Assembly (NCBI GenBank): GCA_020726505.1
Contig: JAHLEZ010000026.1
Span: forward strand, 733,923 to 797,922
Origin: Leptodontidium sp. MPI-SDFR-AT-0119
Lineage: Eukaryota > Ascomycota > Leotiomycetes > Helotiales > Leptodontidiaceae
Reading direction: 5' to 3'
Length of the DNA: 64,000 nt
Under the pieces are notes generated by a model. It made no database searches. It was not told where the DNA came from and worked only from the letters and a program-made list of their open reading frames with translations. A program made the translations under genes and the position numbers. This document shows, in pieces, positions 54,053-64,000 of the stretch (position 1 is the stretch's first letter; each line of letters starts with the position of its first letter).

Positions 54053-56480
54053 TCAGAGCAACACCTCATGCTGACGTGCGGTGTGGCTTAGAAAGTGTAC
54101 AGAATTGCCCATGACAGCCGAGCATCCTTTATAAGGACATAAGAAGCCACCATTGGCTAACCTTCTCTGAAGATGCTGAACTCGAACGTGCCTCCCCAGA
54201 CTATCTTTGCGTGAAAATGGACCCCGTTCGCAAAATGGGCAATACAGTGTGGAGTCTGTATGTAGCCTGTTGTTCACCGTCTGCGTCCCCTGAACTCCTG
54301 CTAGTGTGTCACCTCCTTCCTCTTGGGAAATCTCGTCGTCATTGTCGGTACCTGTACTAGCATACAAATGGCTTTTCTTAGAATGCCGCTTTGACTGTAC
54401 TGCTTTGAACTGGCGAGGCGTTTCTTGGCGGTGGCAGAGCTGTGCTAGAGCATGAACGAGTTGGACTCGTATATCGAAAACCTGATCCTCATGAAGCTCA
54501 TCAAGCGGTTAAAAGAGTAGCTTAGCCACCGTGGCCCGCTCCTCGAGCTCATACTCGATAGTCGACGGCGTGAGCACTTCTGTATCGGGAAGAATGCCCC
54601 GCATCTGGCGATCTACTTCATCGACGTGAACGGTTTCGTGGAAGTTGTTGATTACATTGTCGAGTAACTCATTTCTTAATTTATTTTTCTTACAGTTGAT
54701 CTTGCGTTGAGCTTCGTGGTGTTTCTTATACCAGAACGTACCCTCGGCTGCCTTGATTGTAGCGTAGCCGTCTTCCTTTATCTTAAGCGCGTAGCTCTTC
54801 CGGGCTTTCACCTTTTTCAGGATATATGGATGGTTCGAAATCTCCTTTTTTTGTGTGTCACTCAGCTTATCCGGGGCATTATCATGACGTTCAAGGCGGC
54901 CGACAGCTCGAATAAGATCCTCGCGGCGAGTGGTTCCAAGGTAAATGGCTTGACAGTCGGCGTCAATAAACGAGGGCATGTAATGTCGTTCATATACGTC
55001 CCCACTATTTCCCATGGCGTGTCTTCTCTCCTCGGGGGTCAGTGCCTCTATATCGTTCGCATTTAGTAAATCTGTATCGGCAAGGGTCACAAGAAGATCG
55101 TTCTCACTATTCAACCGTTTCCCGGATCCTCTTCGCAAGTCATACCATTGGAGCCGTTTCCTGAAACGACAAGTGCGGCCAAGGCGAATGAAGTAGTACC
55201 GGTGCTTCTCGTATGTAAATGATTTCGTCTTCGATATCTGGACTTTGGTTGGCGCATGCTTGACGTCACGGAAAATAGGTCGTTTTGCCTAGTCGTCGTC
55301 CCATTTCAAACGAATACGATCTGTTCCTTTCGGAACAACAAGATCGTAGATTTGTCGTAGTGATGTGAATTTATTCTTAAATGCGTTGTCTGCAATAGCC
55401 AAAGCCATAATGAATATGACTGGGCAGCAAATTATGCTTTCATCGTCGCGGAACGTGAACTTTTTCCTATATAAGATCAGACAATTCAAGTAAGCATTAG
55501 AAGGAAAATAAATATGCACTTACGGCTTCTTCTTTCCACCTGACCGCTTGATGTGTTGAAGGTTAAGGATGAGCCGTACAGTAGGCCGCCGTCCTTTTAT
55601 CAGGGGAGGGAAGACTTGAAACTCAATATCTTCGTACAAGAGGGGTATCTTCCCAACCAAAGCCGCAGGCCTTGTAGACGTACAGCCAGCGAAAATGTTA
55701 ATCGGGGACTCCTGCACTCGGAGTCGTTCATGAGGAAATTTCTCTTGATCACGAACCTAGAGACCGTTTTGAAGAACACACAGGTCCTCTACGTACAGGG
55801 CAGACTTCTCGACTTCTAAATCATCGAGACGGAGGGTAAGAATCCACTATAAATTTATTAGCATTATTAATTTTCTAAAAAAGACGAGCAACAAACATTG
55901 CGGAGGTCTGCCATAATCCCCTCATCCATGTAGCGCTTTACTGTGCGTTAGTAGTTCATGCTAAGTACGTGCCAGTACGTGGACATGGTTGCCTGCCTCT
56001 TAATACGCGAATTCTTCCTTGCCTTCCGCTAGACAAGAAACGTCTTGAAGTCTTCCGCGGTTGCACCTTTGAGAGCAGCCACCGGATCTCCCTTCCTTAT
56101 TTTCTTGCAATACCTAAAGTGCCGCTATTAGCAAGTATATAATGTTAAACGACAATAGCGACCTACAGTTTCCACATCTGTTCTTCTCTTTTCATCATCG
56201 CCTTTGTCTCGTCACAGGGGTTTGCTAGATTTGGGCCGGCGACTACGAACTCGGCCCTGATCTTCCGATAATGCTCGGCTTCTGAATCGAGGGTAACGGT
56301 TGGAGCTGTAGCCAGAGTCAGACTCAGAGTCAGACTCAGAGTCGGAATCGGAGTCAGAATCAGAGGCGGCGCTGGAGTCGTTGGCATCAGAAATGGGCAC
56401 CTTCTGCCTTTTCTTGGCCTGCGGTTTAATTGCTTAAGGATTCCCAGCACTAGATAAATCCAACGGAGGGGTTTTATGAC
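54053..56480 (-). pseudogene. DUF3435 tyrosine recombinase (Starship captain family), RIP-killed
   Basis: Multi-exon recombinase. N-terminal acidic Ser/Asp repeat (56340-56390), AGPNLANPCDETKAMMKREE, intron, YCKKIRKGDPVAALKGATAE, MSTYWHVLSMNY, intron, WILTLRLDDLEVEKSALYVE, STRPAALVGKIPLLYEDIEF, intron (GTAAGT...TATAG near 55464-55520), KKFTFRDDESIICCPV. Then the likely catalytic Arg region YDLRRGSGKRL, RHAMGNSGDVYERHYMPSF and QAIYLGTTRREDLIRAVGRL, and C-terminal zinc-finger-like CPFCERGPFSRKDSLGRHVR. Introns are preserved, but in-frame stops at about 56028, 55948, 55757, 55289 and 54509 (mostly TAG for Trp/Gln) plus a possible N-terminal shift near 56290 kill it. Captains normally sit at the 5' end of Starships and read inward, so cargo would lie to the left. 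Confidence 0.82.
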
Positions 56481-56579
56481 GGCCATGGTAAAGAGTCCTA
56501 CGCTGGGCGTGACGTCGAGGCAGCTTTTATGGTGGAAGAGACATACTGTCACTTGGTAGTAATACCAAGGATACAACGA

Positions 56580-57200
56580 GGATTGTTGACTATTGCAACG
56601 TTAGACTTCTCAGACGGTCAAGGACGATATCGTCCTGGGAAGAGGATTGTTCACCACGTCGTAAGGAGTTGATCCTAAGTTGTGTTGCGCAATACTGCCT
56701 GTACCACTTCGACTCCTTGGCAGCTTTGAGTGTGGGGTAGTGGTGTTTGAGGAATTAGAGGCACCTGTTACGGTGTGCAACTAGTCTGGCGATACGTTGA
56801 TCGTGCGAGTTCATAAATCCTCGATTGGTAGTTTAGGAATGTAAAAAGGTACGGGAACTAGAATGGAGGAAGAAGAATTCGATGGTAAGGAGGTAATAAG
56901 TAAGGAGGGTAATAGGAGAAAAACGACGGCGAGACCGATGATTTAAATACATCCTTAATAGGGTGTTAGGGCCTCTCATGTAGATAACCTTCCGTTGTGG
57001 TCAACCCTCACTGTTCTGATGGTCATGGTTATTGACTTGGAATAGGCGAGGGAGAATTTGTTGGTTGGAAGTTGTTTAAGGCGGCGTGTGGGCTAATGCG
57101 CTAGAGCTCGTAGCTCAATGTTCGAGCGCCTAAGCGAGGTGGAAAGGGTTAGTAAAACAGCGACCACACTACCCCAGAAACGGGGATGAAATCACTAACA
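56580..57200. other. Intergenic, no gene seen
   Basis: Unique, non-AT-rich stretch upstream of the DUF3435 gene; would hold a Starship 5' end if one exists, but no terminal motif was recognised. Confidence 0.45.
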
Positions 57201-60200
57201 TCTCAATACTATTAATAAAAAGGATGACTTAAATAATAAGGCTGGAATTAGAGCTAATAGAGTTATAGAAAAGCGTGGAAAGTCTGTGAATATAGCGGAT
57301 ATGTTTGAAAATATAGTTAGTATACTTTAGTCTAAAGAGCTTTAGGTTTAAGTGGGATTTGGCTAGGTTTACAGGGATCTTTTTGTGGATTTAAGCGAAA
57401 TTAGGTGGATTTTTAGTGTTCTGGCTATAAAGATACTTAATTTATTAAGTAGAAAAGTTTTTATAAATAAAAATAGTATAGAATTTCTTTATATGCTTTT
57501 AATAAATATATTTAAAGCTCCTTAACTTGAGATCTGTGATTACTAAAGTTTAAGAGAGTTCTAAAGAGCTTAAATTTCTGGCGAGACAAATTCTTTATAA
57601 AACTATTAGTAGGTATATTAGTAGTTAGAAGATATGTTACTTTAAAGGATCTGTGAGTATACTCTTACTTTAGTTATATATTATAAATATTAATATGGCG
57701 TAGCTTTGTCGCGATCCTTTTAGTATTATTTATAACGAGCCTAATAGTTTATTAATTATTATATAGAATCTCTCACGTCTCACTTAGATTAAGAGTTAGA
57801 TTTTTAAATAAGCGCTAAAGAGTTATAGTTTCTTTACTTATATACTCTAGTATAAGTAGTTTTACTTTAGTTATTAAAGTAGTGATTATTACTTATCTTA
57901 ATACTTTTTAGATCACTAGCCCGCTAAATAGAAAGATTACGTAACCTTAAGATAATTGTCGTGTCTTTATATTATTAATAAAAGAGGCGTTAGAGGTAAT
58001 AATAATTACTCTACTATAGTGCCTACTATAAATAATGCCTAAGAAGCGCGTACTAAACAAGTAGCAAATAAGCTAATATATTATAGTAAAGTATTTAGGC
58101 CTAGGGTTTATTATAAATTATGAGAGTAAGGTAATTATATATATAATATTTAGTCTTATAATAATTACTACGTATAAGACAGAGCTTACTCTCTCTTAGT
58201 ATACTTTAATGTATTTCTTAGAAGCTTGTCTTATATACTTGACAAGATCGATTTACGGCAGTAATGTCGTTAAATAATTACTATTTACTTACTCAAATTT
58301 GCGAGCGATCTTCTTAAGGTATTAGTTATAGACTAAAGAGATCATTTTGCGCTTTCGATTACATAATACTTTAATCCCCAGGAATTACTTAATATCTCTA
58401 AGATTATACAAATCGTATGCCTAGTTTAGACGCTTAATGAGATCTTGTCCGAGCTTCTAATTATCTCAGTGATAAAGTACTTAGATATCGTTTACGTAAA
58501 AGAGGACTAAGATTTTATATTTAAGATTTGTAAATATATAAGGCTCCTGTAAGTAAGGAGAGAGCCCTAAATTAATTAGAGTTTTACTTATATACTTGTA
58601 TTAGAGGTAAGGGGAATCACGTATTTTATAAAGTGCGCGATTAACTTATAATACTTAGCTAGGCTGTTAGAAACTAAGTGGAAATTAGTAATATATTATT
58701 TCACTGTTTATATCTCTTAAGACATTAATAAAGGTATTAATCACGTCGAAGCACTTAACTTCTAAATTAAAATAAGCTATAAGTACTATAGTGATTCTAA
58801 AAGACTTTGTAGAACGTATTAGCGTATATTAATATAATTGTTACTTTATTTTAGAGATCACCCCGAACTACTATTTAAGAATAGCATCTTGAGATATATC
58901 CGTCTTTATTAGGCTTATACTTAAAGACTTATATAAGCGGGACGAGTGTGTCTATAGTACTCGAATCGTGCTTCTGTGAGTATTAGCATTTATATTTATT
59001 TATATTCCTTATTTCTAACTTGTAGTCTTTTAGAAACTACCTTCTTATTAAGTAGTTCTTAAGATCGCTCTACTTCTTTAGTTTTAGTAAAAGATTTTAG
59101 ACCTTGACTTTAAGAAGTAAGAGCTTCCTTTTTAATAACGGGCGATTTGCTTATATCGTTGCCGCGATTATTAAATATATTATCTTAGTTGATTCCCTAA
59201 AATCGTCTTGTTTTTCTTAAGATATATATTAATTAGGCATAAGCTTATAAAGAAGTTAGTTAATTTCGGATTAAAGATTACTATACTTAGTTAAAGTGTA
59301 CTTATTAAAGTCTATACTCCTAAAGTTTAAGTCACCCCCAAGATTAAGGTTACCCTTTTAAGAGTACGTTTCTTTAAGGATAATAGTGAGCGTTATAAAT
59401 ACTCTATTACTTTTACTTCCTTTACAGGGTTTCTTTCTTTTTCTTATACTCCTTACTAGCTTTTCTCGAGTACTTAAAGTTTTAAATTGAGTTATAGCGG
59501 CCTTAACCTTTATTTAAGAGTGTATTATTACTTTTATTTGTCTTCGTACGTTTGACTAAGCTCCTAACACTTTAGTCTAAGAGCACGTCACTACTTTCGA
59601 TAACGAATCTAAGGTTTTAGGAACTTACGCTTAAGGAGTTAATTACTTTAGAGTTTTATCCGCAACTTCTTGAGTTGCCTAACTAGAGTTTTTAGTTAGT
59701 TCCTCTAGTACTTCTTTTAATAGTAGTGACTTCACTCGCGGGTAATCTACTTCTAAAGTAAATAATAGTATTTAAATCTCGAGTCTAGAAGCTCGAGACG
59801 GACCTCTAGCTTAGTTTTATAGTACGTTTGACGCCCGATCTGTGAGTTATATATTCTCACTTAGACGTAATCCTTTTAAGTCTTGTTTTATGCCTAGCGT
59901 AAGCCTTAAAGTCGTACGTACTTAACCTCTGCTCCTTGCCCTTTATTAGTACTTTAACCGGCGTATTATTTAATGTAAGAGTGGCTTTAGGAGTCAGAAG
60001 TCCCGTTATAATACTCGGTTCTTTAGTATCTTTTACCCTCGAGTTTTGACTTTTTAAAGTAATAATTAGTCCTTTGACAGGCTTAGAAAGTGATATTAAA
60101 GCGCTTTTAACTATAACTGTCACTTCTTTAATAGTCTTATTACTTGTAATATTCTCTAAGATTCCGGCCTAATTTATAACTAATTTATTTTCTTTAATAA

Positions 60201-63200
60201 GATCGCAAATCGATTAAGCTTCCTTAATTGTGATTATTACTTTTTCTTGACTTGACTTATAAAATAAGTCTTTATTAAAGTGTACATTACGCGTGACAAT
60301 AATTCGGTCGAGACGTAGTACTTAAATTTAGTAAATATTAGAAGTATAAAAATTTACTAAGTATTTAATATACGTACGCGTATTTACTTTAAACACTCTT
60401 TTCTTTTACCCTTTCGCTCGTTTTATTATTAATAGATATATTTTATACTTAAAGACGTAAATCTTATTTTAATTTAGTCTAAGATCTATAGTAAACTTCG
60501 TAACAAGCGCTAGATTATATTATTAAAAGTAGTTATAAAACTACTAATTTAGTGTTTTTAGTAGTGACTATTAATTATTCACGCGCCTAGGGCTCTTGTT
60601 ATATAAGTAGATGCCTCCTAGTGCGTATTCGATGACTAGTTTTACGGGGAGATTTATTAAGAGTCTTATTTTAATTCCCTTATTAATTACTTTTTAACTA
60701 GCCCTTTTAGCGCCGCTATTTAGCTTATAAGTTAAAGTAAGTAAAAGCTCAAGTTCAATTCTGAGCTTCTTAGCCTAGTTCTTATATCTTATGAACCTAC
60801 GAATAGTAATGACTGCCTTTTCCTAGTCGTGTTTTAGTCTATATATCAAGAGTCCGAATTACTTATAAACCTAGTATTTAAAGCTCTTAATGTATTCGAA
60901 GACTATATTATACTCCTTGTTTTAGAAGGTATAACTCACGAGTAGTCTACTATACTTATCTTTAAGTAAAAGGAACTAAGAGTTATTCCTAAATTTAATT
61001 AAATAATTAAAGAGATCTTAAGTGACTCTTTAAAATAGTCTAAGTAACTGTCTCTTAATTAGGCGTCTAGAGATCACTTGAAATACGTGGGTTAAAGCGT
61101 AATACTCACACTTAATTCTCCTTATTACTTTAGTAATCTTGACATTCTTAGTTAAGCTTGTCAACTTTCTTAAGGCATTTAGCCTTAAATATTTAGAGTG
61201 TAAATACTAATATATTTCCGTATTTATTTTTAGTCTCTTATACTCTCACGATAGTCTATAAGATTTATTAATATTTCGTTTAAGCGTTAGAAACATTATA
61301 GTACTTATAGTACTAAAAGGGATCTCACGGGAGTTCGATAAATAGTTAGAAAGCTCGTTGAATTTAAAGAATATAAGGTTTTATTTACGAATTAACTGTC
61401 GTATAATTAAGTAGTCCCTTATAAGATCGTTTTCTTCCTTCTAGTATAAAGTATAGTCCATTTTATAGTATTAAAGCCTACTATTATAAAGACGAGCTTC
61501 GGAGATAATATTAATATGAAATCCTTTTATAATAGTAACGTCGTAGAGGGTTAAATTAAATAACTCTTTATTTAAGTTCTTAAAAGACCCCTTTATAACG
61601 CGAATTCCGCGTCTTATAATTAGAAGTTAAGAGCTTTTATACTCTATAATGTCCTCTAGTTTAGACTTGACAAATAATCTTAGCTTTAGGAGCGAACGAT
61701 CGTTAATTAAATTAGTTATATTATAACTATTAAGAAGAGTGCTCGACGACAAAGGGTAAGCTAAGTCTTATATAAAATAGACACTAGGTTAATAATTTTT
61801 TATAAGGCTTAAGAGGATTACTACTTGTGTTTATATGCCGCTCTTCGCCCCTTTATCTAAGATGTTTCTAGGGAATATAGACTTACTTTTGCCCTTATTA
61901 CCGGCGCTTTTAATAACGTCCTTAGTAGCTTAAAGTAATAACTTGTCTAATTTAATCTAGTCTCGTAATATCTTCTATTTATTACTAATAAAGTGTTATT
62001 AGATTTACTTTACTATAGCGTCGTTAATTAATAGATTTAGTCTAATATTACCCTCGGGTCTTTTATATAAACCTTCTTATAAATAATAAGTTAAAGTCGA
62101 GTACAATTTAAAGGGCTCCACCTGTAGGTCTAATCATTTTAGTAAGGGCATGACTTTTTAGAGGATTTCCTTCTTAAAGGTTTGCGAGCGTCCTTGTCAG
62201 CTTCCGAAGTCGCTCTATTATTAGATAATTATTCGTTAAGAGTGGCGAAGTATTTATAACCTCGGGTTTTATGACTTAATAAAAGAGCTTAGTACTAAGG
62301 ACTTAATTTATTGGCGTAAAAGAAACGAGTTAGTTGATTAATAGTGTAGGGAGGAGGAAGACTAAAAGTCTTATACTCTTGAATTTTCTCACTTTGGCGC
62401 TTTACTTATAAGTAATTAAAGTTCCTTATTATAACTAAGAAATTAATTATATTAATTATTCCTTTTACGTCTAATACTTTATATAACTGAGCTTTCCGAA
62501 TCAGCTCCTAGTGAGACATAATCTATGCGCGAGGGTTACTCTTCCCCTTAGTTTTAAGGGATTCCCGGTAGTCGTTTCGTGTTTAAGTTTAAATCAATAT
62601 TTCCGTTTAGTAGAGTACCTCTTTAAGGGAGCGAAGGATCGCTTAGATATTTATGCGCTTTTCTTGTACTACCCGAGTTACTATAATACTAAAGAATTGC
62701 TTAGCTATACTCCTTTCGATCTAGTCGTAAAGTTTGAGGTAGTTAGAAGCTCGGGACTACTAAATTATACTTTAAAAGACGTATTCTTTAGCCTTAACTT
62801 CTATTTACTCCCAGAGTGACTTAGGGGTTATAAGGTTAGGCCTTATTAATAACGCTAGGAGCAGTTTAAACATTCTAAAGTTCCCCTTTATATTAGGGGT
62901 TAAAGGCGTAAACGTTTGATTACCTTCGCCCTCAGAGCCTAGGCTGACGATAGTTATATTACTTACTATAATACTTAAGGATCTAGGAGCTCTCTTGACG
63001 TTTCTTAGAATTACTACTTAATTATTGATTACTTAGGTCTTAAGTTATTCTCTATAAGTATATATAGAGAGTTAGTAATTTATATTGTTTTTAATATTAG
63101 TTTCCTTTACGAGCTCTTTAGTAGTTAAAGGAGTAGTGTTAAAGATTTTAGATAAAGACGTAGTATCTTTTCTATTAAGGTCGACGTATAACTAAAGTCT

Positions 63201-64000
63201 AAGTATATTTACTATGAGCGTAAAGTATATAAACTATACTAATTAATCTTTTAGTTTATTATATAAGATCTTAGACAATAGGAGCTTAGTAGGTTCGTTA
63301 ATACTTGTAGAAGACATATCGAATAATCAATATATAATTGTGGAATTAAAGGTAAAAGTTAAATAATCGTAGAACTTATTAACTGAAAGTTCTTTTACAA
63401 ATGCGCCGTGTAACTTAAATAAGACAAGTATAGCTCTTAACTATCGTGCAAAAGGACGAGCATTAACTTAGGGGTTTAAAAGATTTTACGATTAAATAAA
63501 GTTCTAAAAAGTGTATTTAAAGATTAATTGAATTAAGTGTTATCCTCTTAAAGAGAGGAGCTAGAGACTGGGTTTATATACTTGGAGTGCTTACGCAAGC
63601 ATGCACTAGACCAAAGAACTGCGCTAGTGCGCGACAGAGGGGTTATAAATAAAAATTTAGTATAGAATAATTTTTAGATTTTTATTTATAAGACTAAAAG
63701 GAAGACTATTAAAAGAATCTTAAAGGAGAAGTTATAAATTAAAATCTAGAGATTACTTAATTATAGATTTTTATTTATAAACAAAGTTAAGTGTGTGGAT
63801 TTTTAATTAGAACAAGGACAAAAGTAGTTAAACTTACGAAGGAAGAGAAGTTTGAAAGTTTTAGTATTAGGGAAGCTAGCGTAGTTAGCTAAAACATTAT
63901 TATTAGTTAGGTTATATTTAGTAATGTTATAATAGACACTATCTAAACGAGACGTATTATTTAAGAACGACGTAGTAGTAACTTCTAAACTATAATTCTA
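57200..64000. repeat. AT-rich, RIP-mutated repeat block
   Basis: Abrupt change to AT-rich sequence with very many TA dinucleotides, few CA/TG, and stops in all frames, running to the window's right edge. Holds the copia remnant described next and probably other repeats. Confidence 0.85.
57850..63500 (-). pseudogene. RIP-mutated Ty1/copia polyprotein
   Basis: Minus-strand remains of a copia Pol. Near 58710-58820 it reads FRITIVLIAYFNLEVKCFDV then INTFINVLRDI, the first catalytic-Asp block of copia RT (normally DVxxAFLN). Near 58490-58520 LVLFYVNDI corresponds to LVxYVDDI with Asp changed to Asn, a RIP-type change. Near 58190-58250 RQASKKYIKVY precedes the region leading to RNase H. A 59857-60123 frame (STYDFKAYARHKTRLKRITS) may be upstream polyprotein. 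Boundaries and LTRs could not be set. Confidence 0.65.

Noticed and set aside
57090..57150. tRNA-like stretch (GTAGCTCAATGTTCGAGCGCC)
   Set aside because: Has A-box/B-box-like words but no foldable acceptor stem or anticodon arm at the right distances.
62511..62819. 102-codon plus-strand frame in the AT-rich block
   Set aside because: Lies in RIP-mutated DNA antisense to the copia remnant; chance frame.

Overview
The window looks like a transposon-rich accessory or subtelomere-like region of a filamentous ascomycete (Pezizomycotina; Leotiomycetes is my guess, not proven). Evidence: short fungal introns with GT...CTAAC/CTGAC...AG signals, fungal-only families (CFEM/PTH11-type receptors, HET, DUF3435, DUF3723, DUF3712, DUF3716), Tad-like LINEs with RNase H, and repeats ruined by C-to-T/G-to-A nonsense changes as expected of RIP (repeat-induced point mutation).

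Layout. 1-3.5 kb: 3' part of a Ty1/copia element with intact RT and RNase H motifs, peppered with about 25 exact copies of CGTACGA, with a DUF3716-like cysteine-rich ORF antisense in its 3' region. 3.6-6.5 kb: hAT end plus 5' half of an aminoglycoside-phosphotransferase-like (APH) gene, part of which lies in a ~0.97 kb inverted repeat. 6.7-7.6 kb: intact metallophosphoesterase. 9.3-11.8 kb: mosaic of HET, ferric reductase and LRR/F-box-like fragments. 11.8-14.5 kb: decayed Tad-like LINE. 15.1-18.1 kb: DUF3712 gene with a frameshift, CYP505-like remnant, small fragments. 18.7-20.25 kb: intact 8-exon CFEM/PTH11-like receptor. 20.7-22 kb: structurally intact Tc1/mariner. 22.7-23.2 kb: RIP-mutated copia fragment. 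23.7-25.3 kb: intact CYP52-like P450. 25.8-28 kb: gene remnants, a fold-back element and a DUF3435 C-terminus. 29.1-30.9 kb: intact MFS transporter. 31-33 kb: LINE and SDR remnants. 33.3-35.6 kb: DUF3723 gene broken by a LINE. 35.6-43 kb: two LINEs. 43-45.1 kb: dead DDE transposase. 45.4-46.5 kb: other hAT end plus 3' half of the APH gene. 46.5-53.6 kb: small coiled-coil gene split by a pogo-like transposon that itself holds a LINE. 54-56.5 kb: RIP-killed DUF3435 tyrosine recombinase (the Starship captain family). 57.2-64 kb: AT-rich RIP-mutated DNA with a copia element on the minus strand.

How it fits together. The intact single-copy genes (phosphoesterase, receptor, P450, MFS pump) are islands among broken genes and transposons. 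A captain-type recombinase, DUF3723 and a ferric reductase fragment are families repeatedly found in Starship giant transposons; the window may be part of a decayed one, but no Starship termini were found. The two APH halves carry the same 8-bp hAT target duplication yet lie on opposite strands about 41.6 kb apart, which points to an inversion or segmental duplication. The most unusual signal is the CGTACGA array in the copia element.
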